In this document: positions 1 to 11,278 of the stretch, piece after piece
How positions within the stretch are numbered: the first letter of the stretch is position 1
How the letters are laid out: every line of letters begins with the position of its first letter
Source of the DNA: Bullera alba
Lineage: Eukaryota > Basidiomycota > Tremellomycetes > Tremellales > Bulleraceae
Length of the DNA: 64,000 nucleotides
Direction of reading: 5' to 3'
Assembly (NCBI GenBank): GCA_001600095.1
Contig: BCIX01000004.1
Coordinates: 1,244,586 to 1,308,585 of the forward strand
Program-made: the position numbers and the translations under genes
The notes under the pieces: model-generated
What the model was told of the DNA's origin: nothing
Seen by the model: only the letters and a program-made list of their open reading frames with translations
The model's database searches: none

Positions 1-1
1 C

Positions 2-1321
2 GATGCCAGAGCACAAAGACGGCAGAAGGAGGCGACGAAAAAGGCTCAGAAAAGCATCTCCATCGAGCTCGACGACGATGGAGATATTGTCGACCCAAAC
101 GCACCATTGGCGGACAGTGTCACCCAGGTCAACGATGCGATGGATGTGTCTGCTCTGCGACAAAGTACTTCTTTCGCCAACCTATCTTCGAGTATCGGCA
201 CGATCAACCAGACTCCCAAACCCCAGTCTCCCTCATCACGCCCTCACTCGCCATTCTCGGGTCCACCTCGATTCCCATCCGCTCGACTCGATGCCCCAGG
301 GATGAGACAACGTGTGTTGTCCGGCACGCCATTCGCACTCCCTCGTACCGCCTCTCAAGGCGGATCCAGTGTTCGAGGTAGCCCTGTACCGAGTCCAAAG
401 CCCAGCATGAGGGTCATCAACGATGATGACGCGCCAATCGAGTTCCCAACGAGGCAAAGGCTCAGAGGACCATCCTCTACAGCTCAACAGGAAGACTTGC
501 CGCACTCGCCAACTCCTCAGCCGCCGCGAGATCCAAGCCCGGAACCAAGTCTCCATCCGGAAGATCACGATATGGACGGGCACAGCGAGGTCGAGAAGGC
601 TCGATCTCCTAGTCCAAGCCCACCCCGGAAAGCCAGCAAGCCACCCCAGAGACGGTCTGCTAGAGCCGTATCGACGACTTCGACGGTACCGGATGAACCG
701 ACCTCGACCGGTCCAGAGCCCACCAAGGTCGACTCTGGTGACAAATCAGGCCAGAATAAGCGCAAGCTTGGGCCAAGATCTTTCATGCCGGGGTCTTACG
801 ATCCGCAGGCCATGCAGTCCGACACTGCGGACACTGCCTCGCGCGCAAGTGCTCAGGATACCGAGAATGCTGAGGAGGAGAAGGAGGCCGAGCACAAAAC
901 GCCTCGGAAACGATCTGGGCCGGCTCCAACAAGACAAGCTCCGCAGACGGGGGAGCGACGGTCCAGAATGACGAGATCCACCTCTAGAGCCTTATTGGAT
1001 GATCAAGAGTCTCATGATGAGCTGGCACCTCCCATGGCGAAGCGGACCAGAAGGGCAGCAAGGGAGACTTCGGTCATGAGCACAATGAGTACCGCCACCC
1101 AAGGCACAACTGCCGAAACTCCCCGCACAACAAGAAGAACAACCAGGGCTTCCAGAGCTAGCACAGCTCAGCCGAGTGAATTGGGTAGTCCCACACCGAG
1201 TATCGCAACAATGAGCGATTTCGGCAGAATGGCAAACACAACGATGACAGCGAGACGAAAGGCCAGGGAGAGCAGTGCAAACTTGCAGACTCCGAGAAGA
1301 TCAACAAGAGCCAAGAAGTAG
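2..1321 (+). CDS. 3' part of an unknown Ser/Pro/Arg-rich, probably nuclear protein (5' end outside window)
   Basis: The frame is open from base 2 to a TAG at 1319-1321, giving about 439 residues without a start, so the gene begins left of the window. The visible part is low-complexity: it opens with a Lys/Gln-rich charged stretch and an acidic patch (SIELDDDGDIVDP), then becomes a long Ser/Pro/Thr/Arg-rich region with many SP and TP sites. The end is strongly basic and closes with RRSTRAKK. Basic clusters such as PRKRSG and AKRTRRAARE look like nuclear localisation signals. Abundant SP/TP sites suggest proline-directed kinase control. No folded domain is visible, so I do not name it. The 3' neighbour SAR1 is convergent. 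Coding status is supported by an uninterrupted frame of over 1.3 kb. Confidence 0.7.
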   Translation, partial: DARAQRRQKEATKKAQKSISIELDDDGDIVDPNAPLADSVTQVNDAMDVSALRQSTSFANLSSSIGTINQTPKPQSPSSRPHSPFSGPPRFPSARLDAPGMRQRVLSGTPFALPRTASQGGSSVRGSPVPSPKPSMRVINDDDAPIEFPTRQRLRGPSSTAQQEDLPHSPTPQPPRDPSPEPSLHPEDHDMDGHSEVEKARSPSPSPPRKASKPPQRRSARAVSTTSTVPDEPTSTGPEPTKVDSGDKSGQNKRKLGPRSFMPGSYDPQAMQSDTADTASRASAQDTENAEEEKEAEHKTPRKRSGPAPTRQAPQTGERRSRMTRSTSRALLDDQESHDELAPPMAKRTRRAARETSVMSTMSTATQGTTAETPRTTRRTTRASRASTAQPSELGSPTPSIATMSDFGRMANTTMTARRKARESSANLQTPRRSTRAKK

Positions 1322-1579
1322 TCTTGACCAATGTAAAGGTAGTGCATGCATCTTGACATCTCGACCCGTCAAACCAAGTTTTTCCCTCCCGGTCATCGTG
1401 TGTGATTATCGCTGCTGCATGTTGTCTGAATAGAACAGGTATCTGGAGTCACGGAAAATGCTAATCAACACCAAACAATCCCTCCCGATCTATGACACTC
1501 CCTGAGTTGCCGGCCGGACAGACCTTCTGCTCATCAAAACATCCCCCCTTCCAAACCTCCTTAGTCGGCCCTGAGCCAC
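1322..1579. other. Convergent intergenic spacer
   Basis: About 260 bp between the end of the edge gene and the stop of SAR1. Nothing beyond presumed 3' UTR and polyadenylation signals for two converging genes was seen. Confidence 0.5.
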
Positions 1580-2644
1580 TTAGATCTGTGACAATCGGTC
1601 AGTCATGACCTATGGTCAGAATACAAACAACTCACGTATTGCGACAACCATCTGAAGCCCTCGCCGTAGCCTTGCCTCATGACCACCGAGCACATGAAGA
1701 CCTCGATAGGTCGGATGTCTCTCAGAGGGATCTTGCCCTATACATTTGGTTAGTGACATTCAAAGCTAGTTAACAGAAGGTCGTTGGACTGACCTTTCCT
1801 GTCGTCTGATAGAGACCGAGCTGGTGTCTGAGCTCCTCCTCGGATACGGCTCCCGCGGCATCGATCTTGTTTCCGAGAATCAAGAATGGAACAGTGGCGA
1901 GGGACTCGATGGCCACTGGGATGAAGGTCAGCATAGTCGAATGCATATATAGAATACCGCCAAACGATTCGTCTGCCAACTCACACAACGAGTCCAGCTC
2001 GGCTTTACTCTCCTGGAATCGCTCAGTGTCCGCAGAGTCGACCAAGAAGACGATTCCGTCGACCTCTGGGAAGTAATCCCTCCACAGCCTTCGGGCCTGC
2101 ATGTGTCCTCCTAGATCATACGTGGTGAACTTGACGTTTCCGATAGCCAGCTCCTCCGAGGCTACAGGCGTGTCAGCTAAAGAGGACGATCGCTGTCTTC
2201 GAAGCTACGCACTTGGGTGGAGAGTAGGTTGAAGGGTTGCCAATCTGTCGTTCTTGAGCATGTGCAGGAGTGTCTAAGGTGCAAGGTCAGCTTTGCTGCA
2301 AGAAAACTCTCCTTAGGTAGCTGCTCACTGTCTTTCCCGCATTGTCGAGACCCAAGAACAGGAGCTTGGCGCCTGTAAATCCGGGCAGTCAGCAACTCGG
2401 TTCCCAGCCTCCGATTTATGCTTCGCAGGCGCTCAAAGGCAGCTTGGATTGTCTGAAACGCACTCTTGTTCATGAGACCTGCGACACTGTCAGCTTCTGC
2501 TCATATACTCTTCTCCGACAGTCACTCACCGAGCGAGGAGAGGACATCCCAGAACCAGTTCTAAGTGAACGCGTCAGACATTTCCACATGTTGTCCCGAG
2601 CGAATCGTGAGGTCAGTTTGTACGGCACTCACGATCATCCACAT
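1580..2644 (-). CDS. SAR1: Sar1, COPII coat small GTPase
   Basis: Sar1 is the Arf-family GTPase that starts COPII vesicle budding from the endoplasmic reticulum. The spliced product (about 190 aa, the family's normal length) begins [19 protein letters not shown], the amphipathic membrane helix. It carries the P-loop GLDNAGKT, switch [18 protein letters not shown], NKxD as GNKIDA, and the Sar1-specific tail ending SQYI. Nine exons fit: 2644-2633, 2560-2530, 2478-2464, 2372-2329, 2273-2213, 2161-1985, 1915-1790, 1737-1636 and 1585-1580. The first exon is only 12 nt, the third 15 nt, and the last encodes just Ile plus stop. The donor at 1984 was chosen over a later GT because it restores the family spacing [15 protein letters not shown]. 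The gene is divergent from the TDA3-like gene. Confidence 0.95.
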
Positions 2645-3058
2645 CTTGTGCGAGATTCTCTAGCGGATTTCGTCGTAGCAATAGCGTGAGATGAAAGCAC
2701 TTGAATGTCTATGCTGCCTTTCCCCTCGACATACCCGCCGTCGACACTGTTCGAGATCGTCATGGAGGGCTGCACGCTGGAGGAGCAGGAGCGGAATCAA
2801 ATCGCCACGGGGTTTTCCTGAGTGTGGCGCTGAGCGTAGGCTCGGTGGCAAATCAGAAGCAAGGTGGAGGTGGTCCCTCCGCTCTCCACTCCTTTGGAGC
2901 ATGCAAAGGTTGACATCGCACACAGCACACTCCATCTTGACCTCGACTACATTGCTTGACTTGCGACTAGCATAGAGACGTACGCCTCTCGCGAGGATCC
3001 CTGTCCGCATTTCAGCATTACACCCTCCGCCCAGATTTCTCGGCGCTACCTGTCCATC
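2645..3058. promoter_or_regulatory. Divergent promoter region between SAR1 and the TDA3-like gene
   Basis: This 414-bp stretch separates two start codons that point away from each other, so it must hold both 5' UTRs and promoters. No TATA box or other named element was recognised. Confidence 0.5.
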
Positions 3059-4501
3059 ATGGCACACCAGCAGCCTCAAAATATTGTCATTATCGGCGGC
3101 GGGATAGCAGGCCTCTCGACGGCTTACTACCTAATTCATCATCCCACGCTCAAGCTGCATCCCGACGCCAAGGTGACAGTAGTGGAGGGAACAGGGGTCG
3201 CATCCGCCGCATCGGGGTATAGCGGTGGATTTCTGGCCAAAGACTGGCACGGCAGCGCCACAGCAAGTGAGCAGACTCTGCCAAACTGGGATCAAGCTGA
3301 CTCGATACATAAGGTCTCTCAGCGGTGAGCTATGACCTACACGCTCAATTGGCCAAAGATCACGGTGGAGATAAATGGGGTTACAGAGCGGTTGACACTT
3401 TGGTAAGACGAATCTCTTCATACTCGAAAACATGCTAATATGCTGGTCGACATCAGTCTGTGGAGATTGACGCCACGTCGAAATCCAAAAAGCCGTCTCC
3501 ACTGAATTGGCTGCCAGCAGGTCTGGTCCATTCTTCCCGGACGCTGGGGACGACCAAGACCAACGCACAAGTCCATCCAGGCCATTTCACCCGTTGGCTA
3601 TCAGAGCAGTTTCTTTCGCAGCCCAATACCAAACTGATCCTCGGACGGGCGCGATCTCTCAAACTTGAAGACGGCCAAGTGACAGGAGTAACCCTCAGCT
3701 CACCCAAACTGCCTGCTAAGATCAAAAATGGAGTAAACGGCTCGAATGGGGTGCACAACGATGACCGTCTGGAAAACCCTCGCAGTCACGAGGTCGTGGA
3801 TGGTGAAAAGGAGATATCGTGTGACGCAGTTGTGATCGCCGCTGGACCATGGACTGGAAAGTTGGCATTGGAGCTTTTAGGGGAAAAGGTTGGAGGGAGA
3901 CTAGGTGTCGAGGGGCATCGGGCGCATAGTATCATCCTCAAGACAAAGGAAGATTTGAGCGCCCACTGCCTGTTCACCAGTATGACCCTAGCCGATGGGT
4001 CGGCCGGAGAGCCAGAGGTGTACACTAGACCCGACGGCACCACCTATGTGTGAGTGTGGTCACACTCCCACTTCGTGACAATAGCTAATCCTGGCGTATA
4101 GTTGCGGCGCGGGAGACAACGAGCCACTACCAGAGACAGCGGCCGACGTTACGCCTTCCAAAACAGCCATCGTGAAGCTGTACAAACAAGCTCACGAGCT
4201 ATCACCCGTCTTCGACGTCGATAATGGTGCCGCAAGCAGAGTCGCCGAACAAGCTTGTTTCTTGCCTATAGCGGACAGAGGGCGACCTCTGATCGGGAAA
4301 GTCAGAGGCGTAGAGGGCGTATATGTGGGCTCGGGGTGAGTGTCTCCCCGAACGATATGGCAACTGGCATTGGCTGATCAAGCCTGGGATAGATTAAGTT
4401 GCTGGGGTATCACCCAAGGACCAGGAACTGGCCTTTGTCTGGCAGAGTTGATCATGCAGGGCAAAGCGACTTCGGCGGACATATCAAAGTTGGCGCCCTA
4501 G
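3059..4501 (+). CDS. TDA3-like FAD-dependent oxidoreductase (DAO family)
   Basis: A D-amino-acid-oxidase-fold flavoprotein resembling yeast Tda3 and related fungal proteins. The N-terminus carries the dinucleotide-binding motif VIIGGGIAGLSTAYYL, then GYSGGFLAKDWHG, typical of this subgroup. The middle has the second FAD contact (AVVIAAGPWTGKLALELLG), and the C-terminus the DAO closing motif SGLSCWGITQGPGTGLCLAE. Exons: 3059-3266, 3314-3402, 3457-4049, 4102-4335 and 4393-4501, all with GT/AG borders and consistent phase; about 410 aa. Known: yeast Tda3 has been linked to late endosome-to-Golgi traffic; the substrate of the family is unclear. The 3' end converges on the amino-acid transporter. 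The acceptor at 3313 was chosen over a later AG because it keeps the LSAVSYDLH segment. Confidence 0.85.
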
Positions 4502-4866
4502 GACCTCACGAGGTCGATACATACAAAATGGGTCTTCGGCGACACCAACCAGCATGCAACTCCTGGCATCTCGTGGAAGTCGCGCCTTGCGGAAGCTGCC
4601 TGAACTATAGCGCATCGCGGCCAGATCAAGATTGACATACTGCACCTCAGGACTGACAGCTCAGGACTCACAGCACATGGCTATTCATGAGCTGTTCAGA
4701 TCTGGGATGCAAGAGATGACTTAGCGATGGACCCCAGGCAGGATGATGCCCAACGAGAGTTCATATCTGATCCATGCATCTATGCTATTGCGAGATCGTC
4801 CCATCTCACCCGTACATCCATTGTCCACCTTATTTCACACCAAATACCTCCCTATATGATCCCCAT
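4502..4866. other. Convergent intergenic spacer
   Basis: About 365 bp between two converging stop codons. I see no open coding signal or repeat in it. Confidence 0.5.
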
Positions 4867-6960
4867 CTATATATCACCGTAAGACCAGAACGAACACACC
4901 ACACCGGCTATAGCGACCAAAGCGCTCAGCACACAGACCACAATCTCGTGCGTCTTCCATCCGAACACGCTGGCCTTGGCCCAAATGGGGATTATGATCA
5001 TTGTCAGGATAGCGAACCCGCTTCCCAAAAAGCTCAGCAGTTTCTCAAACGACGGCATGGCCAAAGCCCCAACTACCGAGAATACCGAGAGGGCGACTCT
5101 GATGATGGGCCTCAACACTTTCTTTGTGCGTTCCTTTCGGGTATGCTTGGCTTCGGCGTCAAAGGCCAACAAGGCCGCTGCGTCGTCTTCCCCATTCTCG
5201 GGCAAAGTGGCGCCGTGGGAGTGTGGCGAGAGAGGGGGCGTGGCTGCGGGCGAGTTTTGCGTTGTGGTGTATCGAGGCGTAGGGGCAGTTTGGGGGATGA
5301 GCACTGTTGGGTGCAAACCGAGATAAGAGAAGAGTAGGTCTCCCAGCTAGATCGATGCCGAAGGTCAGTAGATGTGCTGAGACGCGTGATAGCAGCACGA
5401 CTCACAGGCCGCAGTCCAAGTGGAAGCTTGGTCAGTGGCGTGATTGCGACCATCAAGACGGCCAGTTTGTTGATGAAGGGAGAGACTCCAGCAGTATTGG
5501 CGAGATCTTTACTGATCTAGAAACGGGTCGTCAGCTTGAGATCGCAGTTGCTACACTCGAAGTCGAGCTCACCTCATCCGAGACATCGGTGCCGTACATC
5601 AAATATCCGCAGACCGCTATCAAGAGGTACACCACCATAGCAATGCCATAGGCGACATCACACGCGAGATCGGCCTGTTTTGGGTTCTTCATATCACGAA
5701 TAACGTTGGGAATGAGGCCGTGCCCGCCGAACTGTATCACCGTTAGTCACCTTGTATCATGTAGACTGAAGAAGCTCGGGAAATTTTGGCTCACCCCCGA
5801 GATCATGAGACCTGGGACTAGAGCCAGCTTGGTCCATCCGTGAGAAGGCCAGACATCAGTCGGAGCCGGGTCTCGCAGCGCTCCTGGCGAGTGAGGCCTG
5901 TAATGATATCAGTAGGGTCCTTGTTCAAAAGCGTTGGAATACTTACGTGGTGATGCCGGAGAAGATGAGGATCGCAACCAGGGCCCACGTGGAGATGATG
6001 CCAATCGCCGAGGAGAAGGAGAGGTACCGCAGTGGGAAGAAGCCGGTTGGGATGATCCTAATCACGATACGAGCATCAGCTTCGACGTCTTAACAGCCTT
6101 GGTCTGTAGGGCAGCTGTACTTACACAGCTAGGCCAACGACTTTCCACTGATCACTACTGAAGACCGGAAACACGGCTTGCAGCGAGTCCGAGTACAGCA
6201 CGACCAAGGCCACGCTAGAGTAGGCTAGTCAGCTTCGTTCGACAGCTCCACGCTAAGGAACACAGCTGTTTCTTCGACCTATTTTGCGGAGCTGCGGTCA
6301 GGCAGATGACTCGACTCACACCCAAACTCCAATTTCGATGAGGAACAATGCAGTCACAACAGCCTCGCCTCTCGCACCCAGACCGAAGCCAATGACTTCA
6401 GTGAAGTTACGCAATCTCCTGTCCTTCTCAATGATCCGGAGCAGCATTTTCAAACTGTCATGAGGTCAATAAGCTTCAGATCCTCGCAGGTGATCGAACT
6501 GCTCGTCAAGAGCACTCACGTCCATAGCGTCACTGCGCCAATGACACAGAGCATAATCGGACCCAGCACCCATCCCGCATGAGCTATGGCTATAGGCGTG
6601 GCTAGTAGCCCTGTCCCTATAATATCACCGAGGATGTTCAAAAGCTATTCACGATCTCAGCACCTCCCCATCTTAGCGTTACCGGAGACCTGCTTTGCTG
6701 GATAGACTTACGGTCTGCGTAAAATTGCTTTTACCGGGCTTGTACACCTCTACCTCTCTGCCTTTATCCCCCTCTCCGACATGTATCTCGTCATCATCTT
6801 CATTCGATCCATAAGTGTAGTCGACCTCGAGCAAGGGTGCGGGCGTCTCGGGGTCTTTGAAGTTTACTGTGGGTTTGCGCAATAACGGCGAGCGCTCATC
6901 TTGCCCTTGGACCAGTGTTGCCGCCGAAGCAGATGTCGAGGCTGACGGACTGGTCGACAT
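4867..6960 (-). CDS. AVT1/SLC32-type vacuolar amino-acid transporter
   Basis: A multi-pass amino acid/auxin permease family transporter, probably moving amino acids across the vacuolar membrane by proton exchange. Exon 1 (6960-6712) encodes about 83 hydrophilic, acidic cytosolic residues. The next exon starts the transport core with LLNILGDIIGTGLLATPIA, the hallmark first unwound helix. Later exons hold GGHGLIPNVIRDMKNPKQAD and VVYLLIAVCGYLMYGTDVSDE, matching the Avt1/VGAT signature. The last exon (ending 4867) carries an unusual Pro/Ser/acidic loop followed by the final membrane helices ending WSYGDI. Nine exons fit; the middle borders were not all fixed to the base. Roughly 10-11 membrane helices are visible. 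The SLC32 subgroup is better supported than SLC38, but the substrate cannot be told from sequence. Confidence 0.85.
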
Positions 6961-7753
6961 CTCTACAATGGTGCTGGATTGGGTCCAAGACAGTCCCCTC
7001 GATTTTAGCAGAGCTCGGTGTCAGACTCGTAGGCGTGATTGCCGTCCAGTAATGTCTCACAAAACCTTCTTAATGTTCCAACGAGGCCTGGCGAGTGACT
7101 GTGAGGAGGGTGCAGCAGGCGGAGTCCAGCGTTTCAGACAGAGTTGAACAGGTCGTAAATCCTATACGAGTATCCTGGCTGCCCTCGGGTTGATCTCGAC
7201 CCTTCTCGACCTCCCTAACGATCTAGACAAGAAGCTATATGCCCTCTGGCGTGATTGCGAGTGAGGATGATGATGTGCGAGCAAAGTCGTAACCGAAAAG
7301 CAAAAGTCTGATTTTGCTTTCCGACGGATTTGACCGAAACGTCTGACCGGCGCTTAAATTGCTGCACCAAGGAGGTGGTGATGGTGAGGGGATATGGTTG
7401 GGCCACGAGCCAGAAGACTGATCTGATCATAGTTACTGTACAACGGTCTACAACAGCCGAGGTATACTCGGTACTGGGATGGTGATTGGAAGATAACAAT
7501 GTCTACTCGGTGGAGTCGAGTCCTCGTTATTCACGCGTAACCTCCTCACCAAACTCCGGCTTCGAGCAAAGTGATGGTGTCGTACTCGAAGACCCTTCAG
7601 TCCTTGACCCACTGATGGGAGTGCGCTCTGACATGTATCTCTTGAGGCGCTTGAGTTATCGATCTGTGTCGCGTTATTGGGAGTGATGTTTGTGGCTCAG
7701 ACCGGGGGATGAGCTGCTCATCCTCAGACGATATGTCGCCTGCCGGCCCCGGT
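6961..7753. other. Intergenic region: transporter promoter and 3' UTR of the chromodomain gene
   Basis: About 790 bp between two minus-strand genes. Short open frames exist on both strands but none has codon bias, splice structure or a recognisable product. I see no repeat or clear control element. Confidence 0.4.
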
Positions 7754-9727
7754 TCACAGATCCGTTTCGAGGTCGTCTTCACTTGCGTTGCCGAGTGCGG
7801 ACTCGAGAGCGTCTTCCACTGCCTCGTTCTCGATCTCGACCTCGAGCTCGCCGACTCCAGTGGGGATCTTGAAAGGGTTCTCCACTCGGACGCGCTCTAT
7901 AGTTCCATACACGCTCTTCTCCCAGTCGAGCCACTCGTCCAGAGCCTAGGATCGCACATCAGTGCTTAGCCAGCCTTTAATCTCGATAACTCACCTCTTG
8001 CGCTCCTGACATTAACATGGACTGTTTTTCCCACGTATCTTCTTCCGGTGGCCATCCCTTCCATCTCACCCTAAAGACCCCGTCTTTCCTCGTCCGCCCA
8101 CCGAATCGACAAACCACCTTTTCCACCTCGTACACGTCCTCTTCTCCGTCTTCAGATTTCTGCTTGAGCGCTTCCTCCCCATAATCACCCTTGAGCACGG
8201 GCTTCGATACGTTCCCCCTCGCCCACTTCTCCTCTTCACACCAGGCGGGCATACCCACGTCCCCCTCCACAATCTCGCTCCAGAGCGGAGGAGCGAGGTC
8301 CGCTACGGACGAGTACGAGTTTGAGAGGTATTCGTGGACATATCGGTGACACCAGCACAGAGCGTTTTCGAAATCCAATACCCTCATGCCGGGTCTGCAG
8401 CCGAGTGCGGGGGCGAAAGGTGGGTCTTGGCAGATTCTATACCAATACCGCCATTGATTCTCGTATAACCACTTAAGACCGGCTTGCTGGGTTGCATGGT
8501 CGACAATGACATCGGGACCGAATATGACCTTTAGAAAGTTCCTGGATCCGGGACCGCAGGTCGCAAAGTTCCGGTAGGCCATGGTGAACAGTGGGCTTTG
8601 ATTCAGGTAACAGATGATGTTTAGGGATAAGAAAGGACCAAGCTCGGGAACGGTTCGAATGACTTCGCTCGCGTCTTCGGCGTATTGGCATGATGCGATC
8701 TTGGCAGGAAGGCCCATTTCCATGAGGGACTGGACGAATCGCAGTGTAGCGGCATAGTGGATGATGTTGCCTTGCTTGCTCGAGCCAAAGTGTCGAGTCG
8801 GGGGAACGAGTTGGAAAGCCGAAGTGTATATCTTCTTCCTCTCGACGATGGATCGATGATGCAGGATTGCTTCGTACTTCTTCAAGTTGAACTTCCTCCA
8901 CGAGGGGATCTCCCCCAGTCCTTCGACCAGAGCCTGCCAAGTGTCGAATAGGGAGAAACCACAGAAGCGGAAGACTCGGACTATGGCGGCAGAACGGAGT
9001 CAGCTTTTCTTCTTATCGTCAAAATCTGTGACTACGGGAGAAGCTTGGTTACGAATTCAAGGATGTCACTGGACTCACAACAGACCTCCTCTATGGTTTG
9101 CTCTCCGACTAGAATTACCGAATCTCTTATAGCCCTGCTCCCCGAGTCCAGCTCTCTGAACACGTTTCTTACCCTCATATTCCGCATGGCCTCATCTAAT
9201 GTCAGTTCATCCCTCTCTACGCCAGCTTCCCGCTTCGCCTCCATGCTATGTCGCTCGGCGCAGAAGCGGAAGAAGACATAGAGCCAGTGATTATCCACTG
9301 CGGTCTTGATTGCCGGCAGGCCGTGCGGCTCGAGAACCGCGAACTCCTTTCGATAAGGCGGGGCAAAGTGGTTGTCAGGGTCGTGAACATATTGCGTTCG
9401 GGCGTACGGTAGTCCTGATGTACTCTCTTGGGCAACCTTGACCTGGATTTTCTTCTTCTTGGTCAGAGATGGGACTTTGGCCGAACGCTCTGTCTTAAGC
9501 GGGGCTTTTCGCTTCGTCTTGGACTCGGCTGCGACCTTTATCGGATAGCTCTCTACCTTGGGAGCCACTTCGTTCTCTTTGGCGACTAGCCTAGCAATCT
9601 CCTTCACCTCGTATGCGGTGAAGGCGTCATATCCGAAGCTAGAGCCGCCGGCTACCGAGGACCCAGTTGAGAAGAGAGCCAATTCCGAAAAATCCATCTC
9701 CGTGTTGGATAGGGGCGAGCTCGTCAT
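7754..9727 (-). CDS. Thymine-hypermodification helical-domain (HMUDK_hel/aGPT-Pplase-like) protein with C-terminal chromodomain
   Basis: Three exons (9727-9079, 8980-7995, 7945-7754) give 608 aa. After a basic, disordered first 115 residues, a large helical domain shows the spaced motifs of the 5-hmdU DNA kinase / alpha-glutamyl-putrescinyl-thymine pyrophosphorylase helical families: MRNMRVRNVFRELDSGSRA, then across the first splice CFRVFRFCGFSLFDTW, later CYLNQSP, CGPGSRNFLKVIFG, and VLDFENALCWCHRYVHEY. A chromodomain follows: YEVEKVVCRFGGRTRKDG, FRVRWKGWPPEEDTWE. The final exon is acidic and Glu-rich. The family was first described from phage base-modification systems and also occurs in basidiomycetes. 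The chromodomain predicts recruitment to methylated histone tails. Whether this protein still modifies or reads bases is inference; no kinase P-loop is visible, so the enzyme partner, if any, is elsewhere. Confidence 0.8.
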
Positions 9728-10052
9728 GTCAAGCCAGCCAGACTCATCTGACAGGCGACGTTACAGATCGATGTGATCGTTTGGGACCTAGGGAATGGAG
9801 TAGATGGGAAGTAGGGAACGTTGTAGTACCTCGAGCACTGTAGCGGGTAAGTTGAGGTCCAGCGGAGGGAGATAGCCGCAGCCTGGCCGGTGGAAGTGGA
9901 GGCCACGTGGCACGCGACTGATTTGCGAGCGTTCCCTCCTGCCCTGCCAACGGTCAGGGGTAAGTGACAGACCCATCTCAGCCTTGCAACAAAGGCTTCA
10001 ACTTCAACGTATACATCTTGCGTCAAATATGATCTACACTGTCCTTCTTCGT
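9728..10052. other. Intergenic spacer between two minus-strand genes
   Basis: About 325 bp: promoter of the chromodomain gene plus 3' UTR of the GPI-type gene. No specific element was recognised. Confidence 0.4.
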
Positions 10053-11278
10053 CTACGCTACGCCGAGAAGCGCTAGGAGAGCGCATCCTAGACCCATCCA
10101 GACTCCCGAACCGACCGTTGGGCCAGCTGCCGCAGCGCCCGACGGTGTGGCCGCAGATCCAGCCTCTGCCAGAGTGGCATTGGCATTGGCACTTCCACTC
10201 GCACTCGCACTGGCTCCGGTAGATCTTGAAGCTGACGATATGGCAGCAGATGTCGCCGAGGCGGAAGATGAAGGGGGGTTGAGTAATGCCGCCGAAATGG
10301 AGATCACGGATGATGGGTTGACGATCGTTGGCACGATGGATCCCGCGGGAGATGAAGCGGCGGCGGAGGGGGCGTCTTGAGCTGTTGACGAACGAGTCTT
10401 TGACCACTTGGATTTAGAGCTACTCCAGTCAGCACACTTCTTCTTCCAAGTCCCCTACTCCATCATCGCTCACCTCGTCGCAGGGCCTAGAACGTGAGTC
10501 TTAGTATTGACACGCAGAATACAATGCTGAATCACCACTCACTCTCAGGAGCTGCCGTCCATGCTGGACTGCTCGCCGGTGCTGCCGCTTGGGACGTCGG
10601 GGCTGGCTCGGACCATGGTGATGGTGATGGTGACGATGCGGCGGATGGAGAACCGCCCAAGCACCAATCGTCGCCCTGACCAACGGCCACATTCTGCTTG
10701 TACGCGACTTGTCCCGTACTGTCCGTCACCTGGAAAATGAGGCTTGAACCCGCTTTCTGATCCACCGTCCATGTCTGCGACGAGGAGGAAATGTCGGTGA
10801 AGGTGTCTATCCAATTGAGGGAGGAGGCGTAGTATCCACCAGTTCCAATCTCCAGCTTGACATTCCCCTACGAAACCACATAACGCTTCAGCTCGCGTTC
10901 TTTCCGTCGAACGGACAGTTGAACCAAAGCGGACAACGCGGTGAGGTGCCTCCACTCACAGTCGTACCGGTCCAGGAGATGGTAGCAGTGTTACACTGAT
11001 CAACTCCGGAAGCATCTACTCGGATGCCATTCACTATTGTCCATCGCGTCAGCTCCACCTCGCGACGAGATACTCGAGTTATCTCCTTTCCTCCTCCGCG
11101 CGTCATCGATTTGGATGACAAGGCTCGGCTTGCAGTCCCCCTTCCATTTGGATAGCTCTTCCTCCCACTCACCTGGCGCTCCAGCGAGGACACCTCCTGG
11201 CACGGCCCTCCTCTCGACTGCTGACGCGTGGGCGAAAGTCGCAAGCACGAGGCTGACGACGGCTTGAGTGGTGTACAT
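10053..11278 (-). CDS. Secreted GPI-anchor-type, Kre9/Knh1-like cell-wall protein
   Basis: The start gives a signal peptide (MYTTQAVVSLVLATFAHASA). A compact beta-rich domain follows, with CNTATISWTGTTGNVKLEIG, then SSSSQTWTVDQKAGSSLIFQ and TDSTGQVAYKQNVAVGQGDD, the pattern of Kre9/Knh1 N-terminal-like secreted proteins of basidiomycetes. The second half is a Ser/Ala/Thr/Pro-rich O-glycosylation stalk. The end is a hydrophobic GPI-type tail (SGVWMGLGCALLALLGVA). Exons that keep frame: 11278-11173, 11033-10960, 10867-10543, 10486-10474 (a 13-nt microexon) and 10422-10053, total 295 aa. The acceptor of exon 2 is the least certain border. The likely role is in the cell wall or at the outer plasma membrane; no enzymatic residues are seen. 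Confidence 0.8.

Noticed and set aside
1918..1984. SAR1 exon extended through [10 protein letters not shown]
   Set aside because: A GTGAGT donor at 1984 removes it and gives the normal family spacing; the longer version adds residues absent from Sar1 proteins.
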